Shown: positions 15,361-23,459, numbered from the stretch's first letter. The stretch is DNA of 31,356 nt from JBBIRT01 sp037441725 (GCA_037441725.1 JBBIRT010000019.1:1-31356); one strand, 5' to 3'. The notes: a model not told the origin generated them from the letters alone. Made by a program: numbers and translations.

Positions 15361-15591
15361 ATGCCAAGAGGTGATGGAACAGGTCCTCCTGGAGGGAGCG
15401 GTCCAGGAACAGGAAGGGGTGCAGGAATGGGTAGGTCTCGTATGGGAAGAATGGGAGGCTCCAGAGCAGGAGCCGGTCCCGGGGGAGAATGCATCTGTCC
15501 CCAGTGTGGAACGACTACCCCTCATGAGGCTGGAATCCCCTGCTCTTACAAAAAATGTCCTAAATGTGGAGCAAACATGGTGAGGAAATAG
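15361..15591 (+). CDS. DUF5320-like Gly-rich protein with C-terminal zinc ribbon
   Basis: The 76-aa protein has a Gly/Pro/Arg-rich N-terminus (MPRGDGTGPPGGSGPGTGRG) like the DUF5320 proteins upstream. It is followed by a four-cysteine zinc or rubredoxin-like ribbon: CICPQCG near residues 44-50 and CSYKKCPKCG near 61-70. An overlapping frame (from 15266) is open but lacks this domain logic. AAAGGAG about 9 nt upstream supports the ATG. It is the third DUF5320-type gene in the window; the function is unknown. Confidence 0.75.
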   Translation: MPRGDGTGPPGGSGPGTGRGAGMGRSRMGRMGGSRAGAGPGGECICPQCGTTTPHEAGIPCSYKKCPKCGANMVRK

Positions 15592-15878
15592 CTTGGGGGC
15601 TTGTCATCCTTCAGAATCACTCCATTGGAAACTGAGAAGATCCAGATTAGAGAACTAGTCTAAAGGATTAAGGGAATCATCTCTAATCCCATTAGGGCAT
15701 CTCAGAAAAACAGGGGAGTAAACTATTAGATGTTTGGAAAATATGGCTACTATAAAAATGTCTTGCCAAGGTGAATTGACTTGTCAAAATTGGAAACTCC
15801 AGACCCTATCCTTAATAAAAAGTTCTTATTCTTGGCTATAACAATTTTGCAACTCTTTAATCCAAAATAGGAGGAATA
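15592..15878. other. Non-coding interval of 287 bp
   Basis: No gene is seen. A small inverted repeat TTGAC-TT-GTCAA lies at 15776-15787. A single TTGCAAC half-site like those at 7713-7767 occurs near 15847. No convincing promoter or terminator could be fixed. GGAGG ahead of the ATG at 15879 marks the next gene. Confidence 0.35.
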
Positions 15879-16598
15879 ATGGCTTACCAAAAATTTTGTT
15901 ATTGGGTAGACTCTCAAGGTTTGAGTAAGGTAATAAAATATTTTGAAGAAAGGGAAATTCAAATGACTGAGGAGATGCGAATCCCTTGCCGGGTTTTAAG
16001 GTCATCAAAAGAGGTCGGCTATTTGGCCTCTCCTGCATGGTATGGCCTTTGCAAAAGGAGGACCTCATGGTATTGGGATTCTGAAAAGGTTGGTAAACGA
16101 CTCATCGCCAGCAACACATCCTTAGATCATCTAAATATCGGAACCCCGATCATTATCAGCGAATCGAATTTCAAGCCGCCAAGACTTCCATCGATAGATG
16201 AGCTTTCTCAATTAGTGAAAACGAGGGAATATCAGAGGAAAAAACCTCGGACTTGGGAAAATGTCGAGCCTATTGAAAAGGATTTCTATCAGACATGGTT
16301 TGAACGTCATCGGTCCAAAGACCCCTTTGATTTCGAAAATATTTTACTGAGTCACTCGGCCAATCACGCCAATTTCCTTGATCCAAAATTTTTTATAAAC
16401 CAGAATGGGTTAATAGTTCCTTATTCCATTGCAGATAGTTTTCACGTGTGCTCTTCTTGCATGGAGTTTTTTAATATTCTTGGTGGGCAATGGCCAATAA
16501 AATATATTGTCCCATGTATCGGGGCCGTATTGTTTGCCCGCCTCCCGATGGACCAATATTTTGAGGTTAAAACCATCAACATAAGACATTCAAACTAA
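15879..16598 (+). CDS. Hypothetical protein, 239 aa
   Basis: I cannot assign this 239-aa protein to a family. It has a good start (AATAGGAGGAATA then ATG). It is rich in Trp and Tyr (PAWYGLCKRRTSWYWDSEK, about residues 52-70) and has a C-terminal block with CSSC near residue 190, followed by PIKYIVPCIGAVLFARLP. The CxxC plus a later cysteine could form a redox or metal site. There is no signal peptide and no clear membrane helix, though the last hydrophobic segment might pack against one. It is separated from the selenoflavoprotein by 358 bp containing RNA-like structure, so it is probably a separate transcription unit. Confidence 0.75.
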   Translation: MAYQKFCYWVDSQGLSKVIKYFEEREIQMTEEMRIPCRVLRSSKEVGYLASPAWYGLCKRRTSWYWDSEKVGKRLIASNTSLDHLNIGTPIIISESNFKPPRLPSIDELSQLVKTREYQRKKPRTWENVEPIEKDFYQTWFERHRSKDPFDFENILLSHSANHANFLDPKFFINQNGLIVPYSIADSFHVCSSCMEFFNILGGQWPIKYIVPCIGAVLFARLPMDQYFEVKTINIRHSN

Positions 16599-16956
16599 TG
16601 TTTATTTAAAATATTTTAAAAACCTAACTAAAGGATTGATCCTTAGTGTGATACTTTTTAGATTTTTTAAAATAATTCGTCACTGAAGTGGGGAACCCTA
16701 TTAGAACCAGGCAGAAATATCTCCGAAAATTTTTTCCGACATCCCTGCCTTATTCTCCGAATCAGTGAGGCATTACTTTTTAAACAATTTTATGGTTCAT
16801 TTTATCAAGCATTTTTGTTAGTATCTAACTTTGTTAATAAAGATTTTAATCCAGATATTCGGTTCATGTGGAGATGGCCAAAAGTTATTAAAAACTAAAT
16901 TGCGTGATTCTGATCATAAAATAATCCCAAATCACTTAACTTCGAGGAGAATCAAT
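16599..16956 (+). other. Non-coding leader region with nested stem-loops
   Basis: No gene is seen in this 358-bp AT-rich gap. AAGGAT-TG-ATCCTT at 16631-16644, followed by T-rich sequence, could end the upstream gene. Farther on, TCACTGA (16680-16686) pairs with TCAGTGA (16762-16768). Inside it AGGCAG (16709-16714) pairs with CTGCCT (16745-16750), and a GAAAA/TTTTC stem sits at the tip. GTTAG-TAT-CTAAC near 16819-16831 is a further small dyad. The region may be the regulatory leader of the selenoflavoprotein gene. Confidence 0.4.
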
Positions 16957-18324
16957 ATGTCAAAAAAAGAGAAACTCGTCATTATTGGGGGATCTGCGGC
17001 AGGGCCAAGTGCAGCCGCCAGGGCAAAACGAAGTAATCCTGATCTTGAAGTTACTATGTTTGAGCAAGGTCGATTCATCTCTTATGGCTCTTGAGAAACT
17101 CCCTACTACATCGGCGATGTAGTAAAAGATCAGAAAAAATTGGTGGTTCGGACTCCTCAACAGTTTAAAGAAATGCAGGATATCGATGTCAAAACAGAAC
17201 ATCGAGTCACTAAGATTGACCCAAAAGAGAAAAGAGTGGAGGTATTAAATCTTTCTCAATCGGAAACACATTGGACTCCCTATGACAAATTGATCATCGC
17301 TACAGGTGCCCGATCAAGACACCTAAACATCCCAGGAAGCAATGCCATCAATATTTTCACCCTAAAAGATCTTCAGGATGGGCTTCGAATCAAAACCTAC
17401 ATTGATGAAAAAAGGCCGAAACAGGTGTCCATCCTCGGGGGTGGTTTTATTGGGCTTGAGATGTGTGAAGCATTCCGCATGAGAGACCTTGAAACCTATC
17501 TTTTCTGTAGAAGGGATTTACCCGCAGGGAATCTCGAAAGGGAAATTTCAGAAAAGATACTTAAAGAGATTCAAGAAAATGAGGTTCAGTTCCTTGCCTA
17601 TCACGAACCTTTAGCCTTTCATTTAAATTCCCAAGGAGAAGTTATTTCTCTTGAAACGACAAAAGGGGAATATCCAACGGATATGGTATTGATGGCCATT
17701 GGTGTGGTCCCTAATGTCGAAATGGCCACAGAGGCAGGGATTGAACTTGGTAAAACCGGAGCGATTCGAACAGACACCGCTCAAAGGACAAATCTGGGAG
17801 ATATTTATGCTGCCGGGGACTGCTGTGAAGTATTCAACCTGGTGAGCCAGGATTGGGTTTATACTCCTCTTGGAGATATCGCAAATAAACAAGGTCGAAC
17901 CGCAGGTGAAAATGCGGCTGGAGGAAAGGTTACTTTTTCTGGTGTAGTAGGATCGGCTGCTTTTAAGGTATTCGAATTGGAGGTTGCCTTTACAGGGTTA
18001 GGAATGCAAGGGGCTCGCCAATATGGTTTTGATGTGGATTCCCAGATCATTGAAGCTGAGTCCAAAGTGGGATATATGCCAGGATCAAAACGGATGCTCA
18101 TCAAACTCATTTTTGATCGGAGAAATGGGAGGCTCTTGGGGGCTCAGATGGTTGGAAAAGAAGGGGTGGCGAGGAGGATCAACACCCTGGCAGTAGCCCT
18201 TCATCAAAAAATGACAATCGATGAAATAGCCCGACTCGATTTTGCCTATGCACCTCCCTTCTCTGCCCCCTTTGACCCAATCCTAATTGCTGCCGAACAG
18301 GCAGCAAAGAAGATAAAGAACTAA
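16957..18324 (+). CDS. Selenocysteine-containing CoA-disulfide-reductase/NADH-oxidase-type flavoprotein
   Basis: The gene is read through a TGA at 17092-17094 (Sec46) to give a 455-aa FAD/NAD(P)-dependent oxidoreductase. The context FISYGS-Sec-ETPYYIGD aligns with SYxxCGLPYYIGD of CoA-disulfide reductase and NADH oxidase, whose single redox cysteine lies near residue 42-43. Other motifs are VIIGGSAAGPSAAARAK (FAD, about residues 8-24), ILGGGFIGLEMCEAF (NAD(P)H, near 160), IYAAGDCCEV (FAD, near 285) and a C-terminal dimerisation domain. It likely reduces a disulfide, persulfide or oxygen species with NAD(P)H. Start ATG 16957 follows GAGGAGAATCA. A ferredoxin gene follows by 32 bp. Confidence 0.93.
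17092..17124 (+). promoter_or_regulatory. Sec UGA codon and SECIS-like hairpin (flavoprotein)
   Basis: TGA lies at 17092-17094. TACTACATC (17104-17112) pairs perfectly with GATGTAGTA (17116-17124) over a GGC loop: nine base pairs starting 9 nt after the TGA, with a G-rich apical loop as in bacterial SECIS elements. Such a stem within coding sequence is hard to explain otherwise. Confidence 0.85.
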
Positions 18325-18356
18325 ATATTTTTTAACAAACAAAAGGAGGTTTAACT

Positions 18357-18533
18357 ATGGCTGTCATCGTTGATTTGGAAAAATGTACAGGCTGTGGAAC
18401 ATGTGAAGAGGGTTGCCCGGTAGAGGCCATCAAAGTGGAAAATGGAAAAGCGGTAGTCGACCAAGAGACCTGTATCGATTGTGGAACATGTATCGAGGAA
18501 TGTCCTGAAAATGCTATCAGCGAGGGATCATAA
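18357..18533 (+). CDS. 2[4Fe-4S] ferredoxin, 58 aa
   Basis: This short gene encodes a clostridial-type ferredoxin: CTGCGTCEEGCP (about residues 10-21) and CIDCGTCIEECP (about 39-50). Each is a CxxCxxCxxxCP cluster motif, so two low-potential [4Fe-4S] clusters are expected. It begins MAVIVDLEK after an AAAGGAGGTTTAACT ribosome-binding site. It lies directly behind the selenoflavoprotein and is probably co-transcribed, possibly as its electron donor or acceptor. The small size makes it easy to overlook. Confidence 0.93.
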   Translation: MAVIVDLEKCTGCGTCEEGCPVEAIKVENGKAVVDQETCIDCGTCIEECPENAISEGS

Positions 18534-18587
18534 CCTAATGTTTCTTTGTTTCATAATTCCATGGGTTATTCGAGAGGATAAAATAAA

Positions 18588-19316
18588 TTGAAAATTCTGG
18601 ATGATTTAATTATGAATTTAAGAGGAAATGATTTCCAGGTGAAGCAGGTTCACACCTGTGTCTTCTGGACTGCTGTCATCACAAAACATTGTGGTCTCGC
18701 TTCAACTTTTAGAGACGAAGGACCATTCCATGAGAGAGGGGTTAGAGATATTGGAAGGCTAACCGAAAAGACGGCGCTTGAGCTTGCAGAATATTCAAAA
18801 TCCAACAGTCTGCTTGAAGCATCCATCGGAATGGCAACGATCAATTCACTGATCGATATTGATGAATCAGAATGTGTTGAAAAAAACGCCTATGAGATAA
18901 TCCTCGAGAAAGGTCAAGGGAAAAATGTGGCCGTTGTGGGTCACTTCCCATGGATTCCGAAATTAAAAGGGAAGACTAAGAATCTTTGGGTGATCGAGCA
19001 AAGACTGCGGGAAGGTGATTTGCCAGAAAAAGAAGCAGAACGAATTTTACCTGAGTGCGATGTGGTAGGAATAACAGGGACCTCTCTCATCAATCATACG
19101 TTGGAAGATCTACTAACCCTTTGTAAGGAAGCCTATATCGTTTTAATTGGACCAACCTCACCCCTCTCCCCTATTCTTTTCGATTACGGGATCGACGTGA
19201 TCTGTGGTGTAAAGATAATCGATTCGGAAAAAGTAATCCACTTGATCAGTGAAGGAGCTACTTTTAAAGAGGTTACCGGAGTGAAACTCCTCACCTTAAC
19301 TAAGATGGTAAAATAA
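18588..19316 (+). CDS. DUF364/DUF4213 putative heavy-metal-chelation domain protein
   Basis: This 242-aa protein has an N-terminal DUF4213-like region and a C-terminal Rossmann-like DUF364 domain. The latter includes VAVVGHFPWIPKLK (about residues 112-125), LWVIEQRL, the DVVGITGTSLINHTLEDLL segment near 155-173 and LIGPTSPLSP near 185-194. DUF364 proteins are described as putative metal-chelating or PLP-independent enzymes, and the reaction is unknown. Start is TTG at 18588, preceded by GAGAGGATAAA; an in-frame ATG nine codons later is an alternative. It follows the ferredoxin by 54 bp. Confidence 0.82.
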   Translation: MKILDDLIMNLRGNDFQVKQVHTCVFWTAVITKHCGLASTFRDEGPFHERGVRDIGRLTEKTALELAEYSKSNSLLEASIGMATINSLIDIDESECVEKNAYEIILEKGQGKNVAVVGHFPWIPKLKGKTKNLWVIEQRLREGDLPEKEAERILPECDVVGITGTSLINHTLEDLLTLCKEAYIVLIGPTSPLSPILFDYGIDVICGVKIIDSEKVIHLISEGATFKEVTGVKLLTLTKMVK

Positions 19317-19364
19317 ACTGACTAATATATCTTATATAAGAATTCTCAATTGGAGGAAAGGAAT

Positions 19365-19622
19365 GTGAAAGAGGAACTGAAAAAGATGGTAGAAGATATA
19401 TTATTGAAAATTAAACCAAGTCTTGGAGGAGTTGATCTTCGACTGAAGGATATCCATCAAGGAATAGTAACGATAGAATATTTGCCCCCCTTATCAAACC
19501 CTTCTGCCTGCCATATGGATCGAACGCCTATCACCAAAGAAATCATTAAGGAGGTATTAGAGGATCATTTAAGAAATACCATACTTGGTTTTAAGAAAGT
19601 AAATCTACTTGGAACCAAATAA
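19365..19622 (+). CDS. NifU C-terminal-like small protein with one cysteine
   Basis: The 85-aa protein has the alpha/beta pattern of the NifU C-terminal (Nfu) domain: an amphipathic helix ending ILLKIKPSLGGVDLRL, strands around GIVTIEYLPP, then a helix and a closing strand GFKKVNLL. The normal CxxC cluster motif is missing. The matching place reads NPSACHM, with a single cysteine. It may be a non-cluster or heteromeric Nfu-like factor. GTG at 19365 is preferred because GGAGG lies 8 nt upstream of it; an earlier TTG overlaps that GGAGG. A short palindrome CTTATATAAG lies at 19331-19340. Function is inferred only from fold resemblance. Confidence 0.65.
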   Translation: MKEELKKMVEDILLKIKPSLGGVDLRLKDIHQGIVTIEYLPPLSNPSACHMDRTPITKEIIKEVLEDHLRNTILGFKKVNLLGTK

Positions 19623-19768
19623 GGACCGCGATTCCGGAACCAATGCAGGAGCTCATGACATCCATTGCCCTGAGGTTGTGGGTAAGGCAGCCAAATGGAT
19701 GACCGAGATCATTTTGGAAGAAAACCTTTTGTAGAAACTGAAAAGATGATCGTTATGAAGAGGAGTTA

Positions 19769-20722
19769 ATGTTAAATCTCTTTGAAACTTCTTTTAAACG
19801 TATACAAGTGGGCCATCATTTCTCTCCTCTTCTTTATTCAGTTTCGGATGAATTAATCCTTAAATACGTGGAGGCAGGGGATGATTTAAATTTCATCCAT
19901 AAGGATTCGGTGAAAGCCTCCTCCAGCCCTTTTGGAGGAATCATTGCCCCCCCTACCTTAGCAAGCCTATTTGTTTTGAAGGCTTATCGGACAGACTGGA
20001 CCCCTCCACCTGGGGGAATCCATCTTCAACAAAAATTTAGATTTTACGGACCAATGCGTCCAGGTGACCTGCTCACGGTTCAAGCAGAACTTGCTCAAAA
20101 GGTGGAGAAGGCGGGGCATTGGGTCCTGTCTTTCTTCTGTCACAGCAGGAATCAAAGGGGAGAAATCGTTGTATGGAGTGAATCCACTTCCATGTGGGGT
20201 GATTTGAAGAAAAAAGATAAGAGGAATCAAAATAAAGAGGGGTTTCGAATCCAAGATAGAGATAGGATAGCCATCCATGATTCTGATTCTGCAACTCAAA
20301 GACAGGTTATTGGTGAGGCGCTTCCAATTTTAACCAAAAAGATTACAAAGGAGAAAATTGACCAGTATGAAGAAATTCTTGGCATTGGGAATCCCCTCCA
20401 TGGGAATGCAGAATATGCAAAGGCATCTCCTTTCAAGGGAATTATTGCCCATGGTTTGATGAGCGCAGCCTATATCTCGGAGATGATGATGAAGGCTTTC
20501 CCCTGGGAATGGGTCCATCATGGAGAAATGGATATTCGATTTCTTCAACCTATAAGACCGGAAGACACGGTTCAAACCCAAGGTGAGCTCAAGGAAAAGA
20601 AAATCAATACGGAAGGAACTTTTTTAACCTTCGATGTAAAATGTCAAAATCAATGTAGCGATACCGTGCTCCAGGGCACCACCACTGTTCAAATTTTTAA
20701 TAGACAAAAATGGGAGAATTGA
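19769..20722 (+). CDS. Double hot-dog MaoC-type dehydratase/hydratase
   Basis: The 317-aa protein has two MaoC-like hot-dog domains (about residues 10-150 and 185-312). The first retains the hydratase-2 motif in the form D39-L-N-F-I-H44, while the second has GIGNPLH, with glycine at the position of the catalytic aspartate. Thus only the first domain should be competent if the usual Asp/His mechanism applies. Such proteins hydrate enoyl-CoA or dehydrate 3-hydroxyacyl-CoA thioesters. It stops 1 bp before the crotonase-fold gene, so the two form an operon. The start ATG is preceded by AAGAGGAG. The acyl chain used is unknown. Confidence 0.85.
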   Translation: MLNLFETSFKRIQVGHHFSPLLYSVSDELILKYVEAGDDLNFIHKDSVKASSSPFGGIIAPPTLASLFVLKAYRTDWTPPPGGIHLQQKFRFYGPMRPGDLLTVQAELAQKVEKAGHWVLSFFCHSRNQRGEIVVWSESTSMWGDLKKKDKRNQNKEGFRIQDRDRIAIHDSDSATQRQVIGEALPILTKKITKEKIDQYEEILGIGNPLHGNAEYAKASPFKGIIAHGLMSAAYISEMMMKAFPWEWVHHGEMDIRFLQPIRPEDTVQTQGELKEKKINTEGTFLTFDVKCQNQCSDTVLQGTTTVQIFNRQKWEN

Positions 20723-20723
20723 A

Positions 20724-21500
20724 ATGGCTTTTGAAACGATCCAAATCGAAAAGCGAGAACAAATTGGTTTCATCACCCTTAACCGCCCACAAAAATTTAA
20801 TACCTTTGATAGCCAAATGGCTGAAGAACTCAATACGGCCTTACGACAATTTGATGAAGACTTAGGGATCCGAGTTATCATCCTTAGGGGAGCTGGCAAA
20901 GCCTTTTCAACAGGGATTGAAGTGAGTGAGTTCCAAGCAAAAATGCCTTCCGAGTATCCGCAATGGCTCGCCCTCATGGATCAGATGTATTTCACGATCG
21001 CTTCCGTAAGTAAACCTGTGATTGCAATGGTCCATGGATATGCTGTCGCGAATGGAGCTGGATTGATGGCTGCAGCGGATTTTGCAATCGCGGCTGAAGG
21101 AACCCAAATTGGAACAACTGCCATCAATGTGGGATTATTATGCACAGGACCGATCATTCCCATCAGTCACTCCCTTGGGAAGAAAAAGACCTTGGAAATG
21201 CTCTTATGTGGAGAGATGATTGATGCGAAAGAGGCAGAACGTCTGGGCTTAGTTAATAAAGTAGTACCATCTGAAAGACTTGAGGAAGAAACCATTGCCT
21301 TTGCTCAAAAACTCATCTCTAAAAGCCCTTTGGCCATACAGATGGGGAAACGTTTCTATTATCAGATGACGGATCTTCCCTTCCAACAGAAATTTGCACT
21401 TCATCGGGAAGTCATGGCGAAGTTATGCAACACTGAGGATGCCCATGAAGGAATCAAAGCATTTGTAGAGAAGCGAAAACCCAAATGGAAAGGGAAATAG
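20724..21500 (+). CDS. Enoyl-CoA hydratase/isomerase (crotonase) superfamily protein
   Basis: The 258-aa crotonase-fold protein has GKAFSTGIEVSEF (oxyanion-hole segment, about residues 58-70) and ANGAGLMAAADFAIA (about 109-123). Both catalytic glutamates of classical enoyl-CoA hydratase seem to be missing: the GGGCEL site reads GAGLM and the QPEI site reads TTAI near residue 133. It may therefore catalyse an isomerase, hydrolase or lyase reaction on a CoA thioester instead of simple hydration. It sits in a tight operon between the MaoC-type gene and a MOSC gene. I judge the family assignment certain and the reaction open. Confidence 0.85.
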   Translation: MAFETIQIEKREQIGFITLNRPQKFNTFDSQMAEELNTALRQFDEDLGIRVIILRGAGKAFSTGIEVSEFQAKMPSEYPQWLALMDQMYFTIASVSKPVIAMVHGYAVANGAGLMAAADFAIAAEGTQIGTTAINVGLLCTGPIIPISHSLGKKKTLEMLLCGEMIDAKEAERLGLVNKVVPSERLEEETIAFAQKLISKSPLAIQMGKRFYYQMTDLPFQQKFALHREVMAKLCNTEDAHEGIKAFVEKRKPKWKGK

Positions 21501-21512
21501 GAGGGATGATAG

Positions 21513-21971
21513 ATGAAAAGGTCAGGAAAGGTTGTTGCCGTCTGTTTAAGTCAGAGGCGAACAGATCCGAAGGAGAATGTTGGCAGAGGCTTTTTCCAAA
21601 AAGGATTCGGGTTAGTGGGGGATTCTCATGCCGGAACGGAAAAAGAGGTAAGCCTGTTAGCCATAGAAAGTGTGATCAGACTTTGCCAGGAGATGGGCAT
21701 TTCTGCAGGCCCTGGTAATTTTGCAGAAAACATCACCACTGAGGGAATAGATCTGGTCACCCTTCCTATCGGTTCAAAGTTAAAAATTGGAGAGGCAACA
21801 CTTGAGGTCATCCAAATCGGAAAAGACCCCTCCCAATCTCATACGTACAATTATCAGGGGTATTCCATCCTTCCCAAGGAAGGCATATTCTGTAAGGTCA
21901 TTGAAAGCGGAGAGATTAAATTGGGCGATACCATTGAAATCATCGGGAATGAAAGGAGGAGAAAGGCATGA
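21513..21971 (+). CDS. MOSC-domain protein
   Basis: This 152-aa stand-alone MOSC domain has GDSHAG (about residues 36-41), GNFAENITTEGIDL near 68-81, the LPIGSKLKIG strand pair and a conserved cysteine in LPKEGIFCKVIESG near residue 131. MOSC proteins relate to sulfur carriers of the molybdenum-cofactor sulfurase family and occur near MoaC/MogA-type genes; the cysteine is the likely persulfide or substrate site. It overlaps the next gene by 4 nt (ATGA). The molybdate/tungstate transport genes 1.6 kb downstream agree with a link to Mo/W cofactor sulfuration, which is inferred. Confidence 0.88.
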   Translation: MKRSGKVVAVCLSQRRTDPKENVGRGFFQKGFGLVGDSHAGTEKEVSLLAIESVIRLCQEMGISAGPGNFAENITTEGIDLVTLPIGSKLKIGEATLEVIQIGKDPSQSHTYNYQGYSILPKEGIFCKVIESGEIKLGDTIEIIGNERRRKA

Positions 21972-22810
21972 GAATTCGAATCACGGTTCTGTGTGAAAAT
22001 TTAGTCGGGAGGCTTGTGGGGTCAGGAGAACATGGGTTCTCTGCCTTGATTGAAACGGATCAAGGCAATTTTCTTTTTGATACCGGAAATGGCCATTCAA
22101 TCGTAACCAATAGCCTCAAGTTGGATAGAGATTTGAAAAGCATTCAGAAGATCTTTTTGAGCCATGGCCATTATGACCATACGGGAGGACTTCCAGAAGT
22201 TCTTCAATTGAAGGGGAAGGTGGATGTCCATGCTCATCCCCATATCTTCTTAGATCGATTCCATGTGATCAAAGAAGATGGAAAAGAAACAAAACGATTT
22301 ATTGGAATACCCTATAAAAAAAGATATCTGGAGTACCTTGGTGCCAACTTTATCCTGAACACAGATTTTAGAGAGGTGGGAAAGGGAATATTCCTAACAG
22401 GGGAAGTGCCCAGGGAAACAACCTTTGAAAAATCTGATCCAAGACTTTTCAGTGAGATCGACGGAAAAATGGTTCAGGATATCTTTTTGGATGACCAGTC
22501 GCTCGTTCTTGATTCTGGAAAGGGGCTCATTTTGATTCTTGGCTGTGCCCATGCCGGGATGATCAATATCGTTCATCATGTCATCGAGAAGACAGGAAAG
22601 GAGAAATTCCATACCCTCATGGGAGGAACTCATTTGGATTTTTTAACTCCTGAACAATTAGAGGCGTCTATCCATTCCCTTAAAAAAATGGACATTGAAA
22701 GGATTGGGGTGTCCCATTGCACAGGGATAAAAGCTGCCTTCAGACTTCAACAAGAATTCGGAGATCGATTCTATTATGGATGTGTCGGGAGTGTGTTAGA
22801 GGTCTCTTAA
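21968..22810 (+). CDS. MBL-fold metallo-hydrolase
   Basis: The 280-aa metallo-beta-lactamase-fold protein has the zinc motif SHGHYDHTGG (about residues 58-67). Further metal-ligand segments are GCAHAGMIN near 192-200 and a C-terminal VSHCTG near 250. It resembles the group often annotated as dihydropterin-ribofuranosylaminobenzene-phosphate synthase-like, but that activity is not established for bacterial members. It lacks a signal peptide. It is translationally coupled to the MOSC gene, forming the fourth gene of the MaoC-crotonase-MOSC-MBL operon. Its stop is 23 bp from the convergent DUF1684 gene. Confidence 0.87.
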   Translation: MRIRITVLCENLVGRLVGSGEHGFSALIETDQGNFLFDTGNGHSIVTNSLKLDRDLKSIQKIFLSHGHYDHTGGLPEVLQLKGKVDVHAHPHIFLDRFHVIKEDGKETKRFIGIPYKKRYLEYLGANFILNTDFREVGKGIFLTGEVPRETTFEKSDPRLFSEIDGKMVQDIFLDDQSLVLDSGKGLILILGCAHAGMINIVHHVIEKTGKEKFHTLMGGTHLDFLTPEQLEASIHSLKKMDIERIGVSHCTGIKAAFRLQQEFGDRFYYGCVGSVLEVS

Positions 22811-22832
22811 GCCGTTTGATGGCCGGCAAGAA

Positions 22833-23459
22833 CTATTTGAAATCCTTTTCTCCTGCACGAATTTCTATCTCAAGCATATTTTCCTTTGGGGGGAGGACAC
22901 AAACAAATTTTTCATTATAGGCACAAGAAGGGTTATAGGCCATATTGAAATCCAAGACCATCTGATAATCTGGAAGAATCTCGGCATCAATATACCTGCC
23001 TCCAACATAGGTCTCTTTCCCATTCGTTTTATCTTTAAAGGGGATGAAAAGCATATCGCTCAGGATGGACTTGTAAATTTCAATAAAATATTCTTTCCCG
23101 TCCAACTTAAATTGAAACCTTCCGTACCGGATATATCGTTTGTTGGTCCCCTTGTTTGTCAAAAAAGTGGCATAATATTTAGGGTTGCTGATATTTAGGT
23201 TGTACCGCTCAATCTTACCAGAAAAGACATATTGAGGATCGAAAGGATAGTACCTTAATGCCTTAAACGTCTTCCTATCCTCAGGGAGTAAGGGAGATCG
23301 CTGGTGATTCTTGAAAAAGGTGTCTCGTTCTTTCCTCCATTCAAATACCCTTTTTTCCTCCAACGCCATCTCATTCGGATCTGTTCTCCCATCTCTGGGA
23401 GGAAATCCTGGTAAAATCAATAGGAGTCCCAAAAGGAATAGAATCCACCCTTTTCGCAT
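22833..23459 (-). CDS. DUF1684 domain protein, probably exported
   Basis: The 208-aa protein begins with a signal-like segment (MRKGWILFLLGLLLILPG) and then the DUF1684 signature: EWRKERDTFFKNHQRSPL, KALRYYPFDPQYV, GRYIDAEIL, LDFNMAYNPSCAYNEKFVCVLPP and AGE near the end. DUF1684 is a widely distributed family of unknown function. The open frame extends upstream, but the internal ATG at 23457-23459, preceded by a purine-rich GGGAAAAGAAA, yields a proper signal sequence. It is on the opposite strand to its neighbours, with the ModE promoter region just beyond its start. Confidence 0.85.
   Translation of the reverse strand: MRKGWILFLLGLLLILPGFPPRDGRTDPNEMALEEKRVFEWRKERDTFFKNHQRSPLLPEDRKTFKALRYYPFDPQYVFSGKIERYNLNISNPKYYATFLTNKGTNKRYIRYGRFQFKLDGKEYFIEIYKSILSDMLFIPFKDKTNGKETYVGGRYIDAEILPDYQMVLDFNMAYNPSCAYNEKFVCVLPPKENMLEIEIRAGEKDFK

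Noticed and set aside
15266..15583. Alternative ORF overlapping the zinc-ribbon gene (105 aa)
   Set aside because: It uses the other frame of a Gly-rich sequence. The 15361-15591 frame carries the four-cysteine ribbon and a proper start.
15600..15870. Possible tRNA-Sec (selC) gene in the 287-bp gap
   Set aside because: I could not find an acceptor stem with a CCA-like end and a matching 3' strand or a TCA anticodon loop. No tRNA-like fold was convincing anywhere in the window.
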